14,293 nucleotides of DNA from Acetobacteraceae bacterium (GTDB lineage: Bacteria > Pseudomonadota > Alphaproteobacteria > Acetobacterales > Acetobacteraceae), in NCBI GenBank assembly GCA_030039695.1, contig JASHVB010000625.1, forward strand, positions 1-14,293, read 5' to 3'. A program made the position numbers and the translations under genes. Below are positions 7,752 through 14,221 of this stretch, piece after piece. Numbering within the stretch: position 1 is the stretch's first letter; the number at the start of each line of letters is the position of its first letter. Under the pieces are notes generated by a model. It made no database searches. It worked only from the letters and a program-made list of their open reading frames with translations, and was not told where the DNA came from.

Positions 7752-9100
7752 GCTTGGCGTCTCCGAGCCAGCCAGCGCTCGAGGTGGTGAATATCGACAC
7801 CGCCCGCATTGAACGCTGGATCTTCAAGAACCGCCTGATGCAGCGGCAGGTTTGTCCGGATGCCCCCAATCGCCATCTCGGACAGCGCCAGGCGCAGGCG
7901 GGTCAGAGCGTCTTCGCGGGTCGCGCCGTGCACGACCAGTTTGGCGATCATGGAATCGTAGAACGGCGGCACGCGGTATCCAGTGCCAGCGTGACTATCC
8001 ACGCGCACACCGAAGCCGCCGGGCATCGTCCATTCGGCAATACGCCCAGGCGACGGCGTGAAACTGTCAGGGTCCTCGGCGTTGATGCGACATTCGAAGG
8101 CGTGACCTCGGCAGACAACAGAGGCCTGATCGAATGACAGGCATTCGCCACGAGCCATGCGGAGCTGATGCTGCACGATATCGATGCCCGTGGTCATCTC
8201 GGTCACTGGGTGCTCGACCTGAATGCGCGTGTTCATTTCGATGAAGTAGAATTGGCCGTCCTCGAACAGGAACTCGAAGGTGCCGGCGCCGCAGTAGCCG
8301 ATGCGGCGGCACGCCTCGGCACAGCGTCCGCCGACACGGGCGACATCCGCGGCGGGAATCCCGGGCACCGGTGCCTCCTCGATGACCTTCTGGTTACGGC
8401 GTTGCATTGAGCAGTCCCGGCTTCCCAGCCATAGCGCCGAGCCGTGACGATCGGCGATCACCTGAATCTCGACATGGCGGGGATGCGACAGGAATTTTTC
8501 GATATACACCTCAGAGTTGCCGAAGGTTCGGCGCGCTTCCTCTTTTGTAAGCGCCAGCATCTCCGGCAAGGCAGCGGGGCGTTCGACAACGCGCATGCCG
8601 CGTCCGCCACCGCCGCCCGCCGCCTTGATAATGATCGGGTAGCCGATCCCGCCGGCGATCCTTTCAATCTGGGACGAATCGTCGGGAAGCGACTCGTCAG
8701 GGCCCGGCACGCATGGCACGCCGGCGCGGCGCATTTCGCGCTTGGCCGCGACCTTGTCGCCCATGGTCCTTATACAGGCGGCGCTGGGGCCGACGAAGAT
8801 GAGTCCGGCGTCTTCGACACGCGCCGCGAATTCGGCATTCTCGGAAAGAAACCCGTAGCCTGGATGGATTGCCTGCGCGCCGCTGACCTTTGCTGCGAAC
8901 AGGATCGCGGCTTGGTTCAGATAACTTTGTGAAGCTGCGGCTGGGCCGATGCAGAGGGCCTGATCCGCTTGCCGAACGTAGGGCGCGCCGGCATCGGCCT
9001 CTGAATGGACGGCAACACTGCGCAAGCCAAGTCCTCGGCACGCACGTTGGATGCGGAGCGCGATCTCGCCGCGATTGGCGATCAGGACTGTGTCGAACAT
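7748..9100 (-). CDS. accC: Biotin carboxylase subunit (AccC type)
   Basis: 450 residues, the normal length of stand-alone biotin carboxylase, which uses ATP and bicarbonate to carboxylate biotin on a carrier protein. Seen in order: [12 protein letters not shown] (5-16), [15 protein letters not shown] (78-92), ATP-site Lys116 and Lys159, the glycine-rich loop AGGGGGRGM (161-169), [17 protein letters not shown] (228-244), and [14 protein letters not shown] (288-301). Glu288, Arg292 and Arg338 fall at the same numbers as in E. coli AccC. All catalytic residues are intact. No AccA or AccD follows; instead the downstream genes encode the urea-carboxylase-like transferase halves PxpB and PxpC. It therefore probably serves a dedicated carboxylase, not fatty-acid synthesis. 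Ribosome-binding site: GAGAAGAG before ATG 9100; 12 bp from accB. Confidence 0.95.
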   Translation of the reverse strand: MFDTVLIANRGEIALRIQRACRGLGLRSVAVHSEADAGAPYVRQADQALCIGPAAASQSYLNQAAILFAAKVSGAQAIHPGYGFLSENAEFAARVEDAGLIFVGPSAACIRTMGDKVAAKREMRRAGVPCVPGPDESLPDDSSQIERIAGGIGYPIIIKAAGGGGGRGMRVVERPAALPEMLALTKEEARRTFGNSEVYIEKFLSHPRHVEIQVIADRHGSALWLGSRDCSMQRRNQKVIEEAPVPGIPAADVARVGGRCAEACRRIGYCGAGTFEFLFEDGQFYFIEMNTRIQVEHPVTEMTTGIDIVQHQLRMARGECLSFDQASVVCRGHAFECRINAEDPDSFTPSPGRIAEWTMPGGFGVRVDSHAGTGYRVPPFYDSMIAKLVVHGATREDALTRLRLALSEMAIGGIRTNLPLHQAVLEDPAFNAGGVDIHHLERWLARRRQA

Positions 9101-9112
9101 GGTCTGCTCTTC

Positions 9113-9559
9113 TCAGTCTAATTGAAACAGCGATTGCCCGGCCTCGACTTCCTGGCCGGATTGGACCAGCACGGCGGTGATCTTGCCGTCGCGTTCGGCA
9201 CGTACTTCGCTGAACACTTTCATTGCCTCGATTAAGCAAAGAACCTGTCCAGCGGTCACCGATTGCCCAAGGGCTACAAGCGGCGGCGCGCCTCGCGTTT
9301 CCTGCAAATGAACGATCCCGTAGATCGGCGCCACGATCGCGTTGGAGACCACCGCTTCCGGTTCGGAGCGCGGCGGTGACGGCGAAGCAGGGACAGGGGA
9401 CACGCCGCCATGCTGGGCCGGCACAGTGTGAGGCGGCGCTGCTGCAACGGCGGCACGCTTGACAAGCCGGAGCGTCTCGTCGTTGCTGCGGTATTCAAGC
9501 TCCACGAGGTCGGAGGCCGCCAACGCCTCGATCAGTTGCTTGATGACGTCTCGATCCAT
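9113..9559 (-). CDS. accB: Biotin carboxyl carrier protein (AccB type)
   Basis: 148 residues: an N-terminal AccB domain ('IKQLIEALAASDLVELEY', 6-23), an Ala/Pro linker (about 38-68), and a C-terminal biotinyl domain with VLCLIEAMKVFSE (106-118), so Lys114 is the biotin attachment site. The conserved glycines around it (G104, G124) are kept. It is probably the first gene of the operon, 125 bp below the LysR stop. A GAGGG about 11 bases before the ATG may serve as a weak ribosome-binding site. It would shuttle carboxybiotin between the AccC-like subunit and the PxpBC-type transferase. A contribution to general acetyl-CoA carboxylase is possible but less likely given the neighbours. Confidence 0.93.
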   Translation of the reverse strand: MDRDVIKQLIEALAASDLVELEYRSNDETLRLVKRAAVAAAPPHTVPAQHGGVSPVPASPSPPRSEPEAVVSNAIVAPIYGIVHLQETRGAPPLVALGQSVTAGQVLCLIEAMKVFSEVRAERDGKITAVLVQSGQEVEAGQSLFQLD

Positions 9560-9612
9560 GGTTTACGTCGCCCTCGCGGTCGGATGCATCGCCGGCGCGT
9601 CAGCATCCTGCT

Positions 9613-9626
9613 TGTGCTCGAGCACA
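9613..9626. promoter_or_regulatory. Perfect 14-bp palindrome upstream of the accB operon (operator candidate)
   Basis: TGTGCTCGAGCACA reads identically on both strands and lies 54 bp before the accB start, in the 125-bp gap between the LysR stop (9685) and accB. A perfect 7+7 palindrome is expected only about 0.01 times by chance in a gap of this size. No convincing -35/-10 pair was found beside it. Which protein might bind is unknown: it does not show an obvious T-N11-A LysR site and could belong to another dimeric repressor. Confidence 0.4.
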
Positions 9627-9684
9627 TTAGTTGGCGACGGGCAGCCGAGATAAGACGGATTGGCTTTGCCGCGATAGGACGGAC

Positions 9685-10614
9685 TTATGGGGCGCCGGGA
9701 TCGCCGCTCTCGTGCGGCCAAAATGCATCCGTGCGCAGTCCGGCGACCAGATCCAGCAGGATCGCCCTGACGATCTGGGCTGGCTCGGACAGCGGCAGAT
9801 GGTCCGATTGGCAGAGCGTCAATGGAGCCCTGATGACCGGATCCACGATGTGCCGGCACCATGACTGGCGATCACCGACAACTTCACGGGCCATGGACCA
9901 GGGAAGGATGGTGGCGCCCAAACCCTCGGCGATCACCGCTTTCAGGGTCATTGCGGACTCCACTTCGGCGATCAGCCGGAACTCGATCCCGGCGCGCATG
10001 AAGCTCTCGTCCACCAGTTTGCGAACGATATTATACGGTCGCGGCAAGAACAATTCGATGCCATCCATTTCCGCTACGGGAACCGGATCCGCCGTGGCCG
10101 ATGGCCCAATCAGATAAAGCTCTTCATGTAGCAGCGGTGTGAAACTCAAACCGTGGATTGTCCGGTCGCCGTAGAGGATCGCCAGATCCATGCGGCCGCT
10201 CATGATCAGCTCCGACAGGGTGGTTCCGTAATTCTCATTGAGATATGGAATTATCCCCGGGTACTGTGATCGGAGGTTTCGGATCAATGGCAGTCCGAGC
10301 GTCGCCGCCGCTGTTCCCGGAGCAAGCCCGACCGAGACCCGGCCTGACACGTTGCGGCTTCCCGCCGCCATGTCGGTGCGGGCTTGCTCACACTGGCGCA
10401 GGATTGCTTGCGCGTGCCGGTAGAGTGTCTTGCCCGCCTCGGTCGCGGAGACGCCCCGCTTGGTGCGGACCAGCAATTGCTGTTTGACCTCCGCCTCCAG
10501 GGTCGCGATTTGCTGACTGAGGGCAGGCTGAGCGATATGGAGCAGGTCTGCGGCCTGGGTCATGCTGCCGACATCGACGACTTTGGCGAAATACCTCAAC
10601 CGGTTGAAGTTCAT
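9685..10614 (-). CDS. LysR-family transcriptional regulator, Nac-like
   Basis: 309 residues from ATG 10612-10614. The open frame runs on to 10761, but that would overlap the divergent aminotransferase start, and a GGGAGA ribosome-binding site sits 6 bases before the inner ATG. The N-terminal helix-turn-helix is 'RLRYFAKVVDVGSMTQAADLLHIAQPALSQQIATLE' (5-40), followed by 'LLVRTKRGVSATEAGKTLY' and the linker helix. Both follow the pattern of the enterobacterial nitrogen assimilation control protein Nac very closely. An effector-binding domain of usual length follows ('VSVGLAPGTAA', 'LSELIMSGRMDLAILYG'). It is placed to control both the divergent aminotransferase-idnD unit and the accB-pxp operon. 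Nac itself is known to respond to nitrogen limitation through its own expression; whether this homologue senses a ligand is not visible. Confidence 0.92.
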   Translation of the reverse strand: MNFNRLRYFAKVVDVGSMTQAADLLHIAQPALSQQIATLEAEVKQQLLVRTKRGVSATEAGKTLYRHAQAILRQCEQARTDMAAGSRNVSGRVSVGLAPGTAAATLGLPLIRNLRSQYPGIIPYLNENYGTTLSELIMSGRMDLAILYGDRTIHGLSFTPLLHEELYLIGPSATADPVPVAEMDGIELFLPRPYNIVRKLVDESFMRAGIEFRLIAEVESAMTLKAVIAEGLGATILPWSMAREVVGDRQSWCRHIVDPVIRAPLTLCQSDHLPLSEPAQIVRAILLDLVAGLRTDAFWPHESGDPGAP

Positions 10615-10734
10615 GGGCGTCTCCCGACCCATAAGACATAGGGCAATCGCGCGGCCATAGCCATAAGCATCGCTTCTTTCGGCAGACGCAACTCCTCTTG
10701 GACCGCCTCCAAAGCGAGGCCTAAGCGTTGGGGC
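10615..10734. promoter_or_regulatory. Divergent intergenic region with repeated ATA half-sites
   Basis: This 120-bp region separates the regulator from the aminotransferase and must hold both promoters. It contains an exact direct repeat CCATAAG at 10629-10635 and 10661-10667, starting 32 bp apart (about three helical turns). Two further ATA cores lie at 10638-10640 and 10657-10659, all in the same orientation. Known Nac sites begin with ATA. No full ATA-N9-TAT palindrome is present. The 7-mer ATAAGAC at 10631-10637 recurs at 9650-9656, upstream of the accB operon. No good sigma-70 promoter could be chosen by eye. Confidence 0.4.
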
Positions 10735-11967
10735 ATGAATGACGCTCCTAACGCTCTGCACATCCCGTCCCGCATCGCCAGCCGAGTTGCGCGCATCAAG
10801 CCATCTCCGAGCACAGGCGCGGCCGATCGCGCCAACATGCTTCGCCAGGCCGGTCGGTCAATCGTGAACCTGGTTGTCGGCGAGCCCGATTTCGACACCC
10901 CCGCGCACATCCGGGCCGCGGCGGCGGCGGCGATGGAGCAAGGGGCAACCCGCTATACGCTGATGGCCGGGACCGTGGAGCTGCGGCAAGCGATTGCCGC
11001 CAAACTCGACCGCGAGAACGGGCTGAAATACGACATCGACGAGATCATCGCGACCAATGGCGCCAAGAGCGCGATCTACACGGCGCTGGCCGTCACGCTG
11101 GAGCCGCGCGACGAAGTGGTCATCCCGGCACCGTACTGGGTGTCCTATCCTGACATGGTCCTTGCCTGCGACGGCGTACCCGTCGCGGTGCGGTGCCCAG
11201 AGGGGAATGGGTTCAAGTTGACGCCGGCGCAGCTCGCGAATGCGGTCACCTCACGCACACGTTGGCTACTGATTAATTCGCCAAGCAACCCGACCGGAGC
11301 CAGCTATACAAAAGCCGAGTACCAAGCATTGGGCGAGGTCTTGCTTGCGTATCCGCATGTGCTCGTCATGACCGATGACATCTATGAGCACATCCGCTTC
11401 GATGGAGCTCGCACGCCCCATCTGCTTGAGGCGGTGCCCGAACTTCGAAACCGCGTGCTGGCCGTGAATGGCGTTTCAAAGACCTATGCGATGACGGGTT
11501 GGCGCATCGGATACGCGGCGGGTCCGGCGGACATCGTCGAAGCCATGAACACGATGCTGTCGCAGTCCAGCGGCAACTGCTGCTCCATAAGCCAAGCGGC
11601 GGCGACCGAGGCGTTGAATGGCGACCAAAGCTTTGTCGCTGAGAGTGTGGTCGTCTATCGCAAGCGCCGGGACGCCGTTTTGGCTCGGATCAACGCCATT
11701 CCGGGGCTGAGCTGCACGCCGCCGGTCGGCGCCTTCTACCTCTACATCAACTGCGCCGGGCTGATTGGCAAGATCGCACCTGACGGAAGCAAGCTGAACG
11801 ACGATGGCGATGTGGTCATGTTCCTGCTCGAGCAAGCGGGCGTGGCTGTTGTCCCCGGCGCGGCGTATGGCCTCTCACCCTATTTCCGACTCTCGATCGC
11901 AGCTTCTCTGGACGTCCTTGAGGAGGGCTGTGCGCGCATTGCCATGGCTGCAAAAAGCCTTCACTGA
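10735..11967 (+). CDS. Class I/II PLP-dependent aminotransferase (aspartate aminotransferase-like)
   Basis: 410 residues, fold type I, the length of bacterial Igamma-type aspartate/prephenate aminotransferases. Landmarks: VVGEPDFDTP (47-56), YTLMAGTVELRQAIAAK (74-90), PAPYWVSYPDM (131-141), SPSNPTG with Asn185, Asp215 in TDDIYEH, the PLP-binding Lys249 in NGVSKTYAMTGWRIGY, and the carboxylate-binding Arg385 in YFRLSIA. These are the residues that bind PLP and the alpha-carboxylate of the amino-acid substrate. It probably moves an amino group between an amino acid and 2-oxoglutarate or oxaloacetate in the cytoplasm. The ribosome-binding site before ATG 10735 is weak (GGGG). It is divergent from the regulator and 39 bp upstream of the idnD-like gene, so probably co-transcribed with it. 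The amino donor could be glutamate made by the Pxp proteins (inference). Confidence 0.92.
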   Translation: MNDAPNALHIPSRIASRVARIKPSPSTGAADRANMLRQAGRSIVNLVVGEPDFDTPAHIRAAAAAAMEQGATRYTLMAGTVELRQAIAAKLDRENGLKYDIDEIIATNGAKSAIYTALAVTLEPRDEVVIPAPYWVSYPDMVLACDGVPVAVRCPEGNGFKLTPAQLANAVTSRTRWLLINSPSNPTGASYTKAEYQALGEVLLAYPHVLVMTDDIYEHIRFDGARTPHLLEAVPELRNRVLAVNGVSKTYAMTGWRIGYAAGPADIVEAMNTMLSQSSGNCCSISQAAATEALNGDQSFVAESVVVYRKRRDAVLARINAIPGLSCTPPVGAFYLYINCAGLIGKIAPDGSKLNDDGDVVMFLLEQAGVAVVPGAAYGLSPYFRLSIAASLDVLEEGCARIAMAAKSLH

Positions 11968-12006
11968 GCAGGCCCTGGCGGCGACGGATTAATGGAAGAG
12001 CATGCG

Positions 12007-13041
12007 ATGAAAGCGATAGTCATCCACGCCCCGCACGACATCCGGCTCGATGATTGGCCCACCGAGGCGCCCGGTCCGGGGCAAGTCAGCGTCCGGATTG
12101 CTGCCGGAGGAATCTGCGGCTCGGACCTGCACTATTACCATCATGGCGGGTTCGGTACGGTACGTATCCAGCATCCGATGGTCCTGGGCCATGAGATTGC
12201 CGGCACCGTTGCCGATGTTGGGCCGGGCGTGACACGGGTTGCTGTCGGCGACAAAGTTGCGATCAATCCTTCATCGCCGTGCAGCCACTGTCGCTATTGT
12301 CTCGAGGGCATGCCGAACCAGTGCCTCGATATGCGCTTCTACGGCAGCGCCATGCGAATGCCTCATGTTCATGGCGCCTTTCGCGAGCAGCTGACGTGCG
12401 ACGAGGACCAGGTTCAGGCGTTGCCACCCGGGACAGACATGACGGAGGCCGCATTCGCCGAGCCGCTCTCGGTATGCTTACACGCAGCACGCCAGGCGGG
12501 CACGGTGATCGGAAAGCGGGTCCTGGTATCCGGCTGCGGTCCGATTGGGGCGCTCTGCATGCTTGTCGCGCGGCACGGCGGAGCGCGCGAGGTCGTCGTG
12601 ACCGACTTGCTCGACGAACCACTGGCAATCGCGCGCGCCCTGGGCGCCGATCGCACCATCAATATGGCAGAGCATCCCGACGGTCTCGCCGCGTATGGCA
12701 GAGACAAGGGGACGTTCGACGTGGTGCTGGAGGCTTCGGGGGCTGGGGCCGCGATCGCCGCGGCGGCTGCCGCGGCCAGGCCGGGTGCGGTCATGGTCCA
12801 ACTTGGCCTGGGTGGCGCCGAGACCGGGTTGCCGCTGAACACGTTCGTCGCGAAGGAACTCAACCTTCGTGGTACGTTCCGCTTCCATGAGGAATTTGCC
12901 TGGGCGGTGGAGGCCATTGTGCGGCGACAGATCGATGTGCGCCCGCTGCTCAGCGCAGTTCTGCCGTTAGCGGAAGTTCGGCGCGCGTTTGACCTGGCCT
13001 CCAACCGCAGACAATCAATGAAGGTGCAAGTGGCATTCTGA
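12007..13041 (+). CDS. idnD: Zinc-dependent L-idonate 5-dehydrogenase-like (sorbitol dehydrogenase family)
   Basis: 344 residues from ATG 12007. An earlier in-frame ATG (11992) is less likely because GGAAGAG at 11994-12000 is a strong ribosome-binding site for the later one. Catalytic zinc ligands are Cys37, His62 and Glu63, with Glu152 also placed. Structural zinc is held by Cys92, Cys95, Cys98 and Cys106. The Rossmann motif GCGPIG is at 176-181, with Asp200 after the second strand pointing to NAD+. Blocks such as GGICGSDLHYYHHGGFGTVR, CLEGMPNQCLDMRFYGSAMR and AFAEPLSVCLHA are characteristic of L-idonate 5-dehydrogenase (L-idonate to 5-keto-D-gluconate). With the IdnO-like SDR at 169-945 it would complete the idonate-gluconate redox pair, but the two genes lie in different transcription units. 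Another polyol acid is possible as substrate. Confidence 0.88.
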   Translation: MKAIVIHAPHDIRLDDWPTEAPGPGQVSVRIAAGGICGSDLHYYHHGGFGTVRIQHPMVLGHEIAGTVADVGPGVTRVAVGDKVAINPSSPCSHCRYCLEGMPNQCLDMRFYGSAMRMPHVHGAFREQLTCDEDQVQALPPGTDMTEAAFAEPLSVCLHAARQAGTVIGKRVLVSGCGPIGALCMLVARHGGAREVVVTDLLDEPLAIARALGADRTINMAEHPDGLAAYGRDKGTFDVVLEASGAGAAIAAAAAAARPGAVMVQLGLGGAETGLPLNTFVAKELNLRGTFRFHEEFAWAVEAIVRRQIDVRPLLSAVLPLAEVRRAFDLASNRRQSMKVQVAF

Positions 13042-13061
13042 ACTGCGGCCCGTTTGTCACG

Positions 13062-13391
13062 TTACCGTTTGGACGGTTCTGGCGCACATTTGGCGAAGGC
13101 ACTGTACGAACGGCAGCGGTAAGTTTCTGATTCGACGAGGACTTCTCTGTCTCGCTGGCCTACCCGAGAACATTCACCGCCCTCCGGGCGATCAAGGGCC
13201 GCGCGCAGTCTATCGATTAAGCCATCGAGTCGGCTGGCAATTTCCTCCGCCGCCGCAGAAGTTGCAGGCCTTGGCGGCGAATCTTCCACGTCGGACGTGG
13301 AACGACGCGTGCCAGCCAGCGCGGCGAACCGCTCCAGCGCAGCTTCCAGCCGGTCAGTAGCGGTGTCCGCGTCGTTGGTCTCGCCCGTCAT
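13062..13391 (-). CDS. Small helical hypothetical protein, possibly 3'-truncated
   Basis: 109 residues from ATG 13389-13391; a TTG at 13455-13457 would lengthen it. Two short amphipathic stretches, 'ATDRLEAALERFAALAG' and 'EEIASRLDGLIDRLRAALD', flank a Pro/Ser-rich linker. This organisation recalls the small coiled-coil proteins that sit beside zapA in some alphaproteobacteria, but that is a loose resemblance from memory. After about residue 73 the sequence changes to 'GECSRVGQRDREVLVESETYRCRSYSAFAKCAPEPSKR', which does not look like the same protein. The natural 3' end may have been replaced when the neighbouring idnD unit (converging, 20 bp away) arrived. No strong ribosome-binding site is visible. 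Confidence 0.4.
   Translation of the reverse strand: MTGETNDADTATDRLEAALERFAALAGTRRSTSDVEDSPPRPATSAAAEEIASRLDGLIDRLRAALDRPEGGECSRVGQRDREVLVESETYRCRSYSAFAKCAPEPSKR
13284..13302. repeat. 19-bp palindrome, 9-bp arms around one base
   Basis: TTCCACGTCGGACGTGGAA: arms TTCCACGTC and GACGTGGAA are perfect reverse complements around a central G. It lies inside the linker region of the small ORF at 13062-13391. It could be a DNA-binding site or a compact hairpin, and no function is known. A chance occurrence anywhere in a 14-kb window is possible but unlikely (about 5%). Confidence 0.5.
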
Positions 13392-13473
13392 GGCGTCCGA
13401 CCCCGTCCCGATTGCGGTTTCTGTAACACTCAAACCGGGCGAGCGCTTCGGGGTCAAGCCTGTGGCCGATCAT

Positions 13474-13561
13474 CGGGAGTGGAAAAATCCGGGCCTGTTA
13501 AGCGGCCAGCGAAAGATGGGTCGCCGGAATGAGCCGACCGTCCCGGATTTTTCCACTCCCG
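13474..13561. repeat. Perfect 20-bp inverted repeat with 48-bp spacer (insertion scar or MITE-like element)
   Basis: The left arm CGGGAGTGGAAAAATCCGGG (13474-13493) is the exact reverse complement of the right arm at 13542-13561; the 48-bp spacer is not itself symmetrical. No transposase lies between the arms. Long perfect terminal repeats flanking a very short core suggest either a miniature transposable element or the two ends of an insertion sequence whose interior was lost. The right arm adjoins a minus-strand open frame that looks coding (13470-13679) and ends within the element, as if a gene had been interrupted. A strong hairpin in RNA is also possible. Family assignment was not possible; target-site duplications are not evident. 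Confidence 0.6.
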
Positions 13562-13987
13562 CCCGCTGCAGGTTCTCGGCGATCAGCGAGATGAATTTTG
13601 AAGCGCGAAGGAAATCATTGCCCGCCGACGCGCGGCCGCGTTGCACGCTTTGCTGGGTGGCAAGCCGAGGGTCGCTCATTCCGGGAGCCGCTGCCAGCGG
13701 CAGGGGTGTCGGTACGCTTGCAGTTGGAGGGGTTGGATGCTTCACGTACAACTGGTCCTATGGCAGCGCGATACCAACGCACAACGCCGTGGCCGTCGGG
13801 GATGGACAAGGACGCCAGCTTCGCCGCCGGGGGATCGTGGCGGGGCAAAGGCGGTGGTCGGCCTGATGGTGGCGACGCCGTGAACGCTTGGTTCCATCCG
13901 AGGACCGAGGTGCGCCCCACCCTTGCCTCCACTGGCATCGACAAGAAGTTGTCCGCTTCGGCGGTCGTGGATGGTTCGGAGGCAGTT
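13562..13987. other. 426-bp region without a recognisable gene
   Basis: Several frames are open because of high GC, but none resembles a known family. The most coding-like is on the minus strand from ATG 13677-13679, giving 69 codons that start MSDPRLATQQSVQRGRASAG and continue 'NDFLRASKFISLIAENLQRAG' before running into the inverted repeat and stopping at 13470. It has no clear ribosome-binding site and may be the remnant of a gene cut by the repeat element. From about 13740 to 13987 nothing convincing is seen on either strand. Confidence 0.4.
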
Positions 13988-14164
13988 ATGCAGGAAACTG
14001 CGCCTGATGGTTATTGCGAATGGTGCGCGCGGAGCGTCGGGGCCAATCGTATTCCCTGTTCGCAGGCCGCCGAAGCTGATCGTCACACCATTGCTGTGAC
14101 CACGGATTGCGAGGTCTGTAGGAACGAACTTCGCAAGCGGGGCTATCCCGCTTCCACGAGGTGA
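13988..14164 (+). CDS. Small cysteine-rich protein, zinc-ribbon-like, unknown function
   Basis: 58 residues from ATG 13988-13990, chosen because an ideal Shine-Dalgarno GGAGG (13978-13982) lies five bases upstream; the same frame is open for 130 more codons upstream, but that part looks non-coding. Five cysteines are present: C10 and C13 (YCEWC), C24, and C41 and C44 (DCEVC), the two CxxC pairs being 27 residues apart. The spacing could hold one zinc ion as a treble-clef or ribbon knuckle. The tail 'RNELRKRGYPASTR' is basic. No family is recognised. A hairpin 37 bp after its stop could end its transcript. Coding status is unproven. Confidence 0.5.
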   Translation: MQETAPDGYCEWCARSVGANRIPCSQAAEADRHTIAVTTDCEVCRNELRKRGYPASTR

Positions 14165-14201
14165 CAAACTCCGCCTGACAGCGCCCGGCCCAAACGAAAG
14201 A

Positions 14202-14221
14202 GCCGCCCCTCGTAAGGCGGC
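14202..14221 (-). terminator. Hairpin, terminator candidate
   Basis: GCCGCC (14202-14207) and GGCGGC (14216-14221) form a 6-bp GC stem around an 8-base loop. Read on the minus strand, the stem is followed by TCTTTCGTTT, a broken T-rich run, so it best fits termination of a minus-strand transcript entering from beyond the window. On the plus strand no T-run follows, although the position suits the end of the 58-codon ORF. Confidence 0.4.

Noticed and set aside
9100..9113. accB-accC as the housekeeping acetyl-CoA carboxylase pair
   Set aside because: Not excluded biochemically, but the tight linkage to pxpB/pxpC/pxpA and a transporter makes a dedicated catabolic carboxylase more likely.
10698..10726. 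TTGGAC with 17-bp spacing to CTAAGC as a sigma-70 promoter of the aminotransferase
   Set aside because: The -10 hexamer is a very poor match and transcription would start at or after the ATG.
10615..10761. N-terminal extension of the LysR regulator by 49 codons
   Set aside because: The helix-turn-helix domain starts at the inner ATG, which has a ribosome-binding site, and the extension overlaps the aminotransferase start.
12279..12890. 203-codon plus-strand frame and long antisense frames within the idnD-like gene
   Set aside because: Arg-rich shadow frames of a clearly assigned zinc dehydrogenase.
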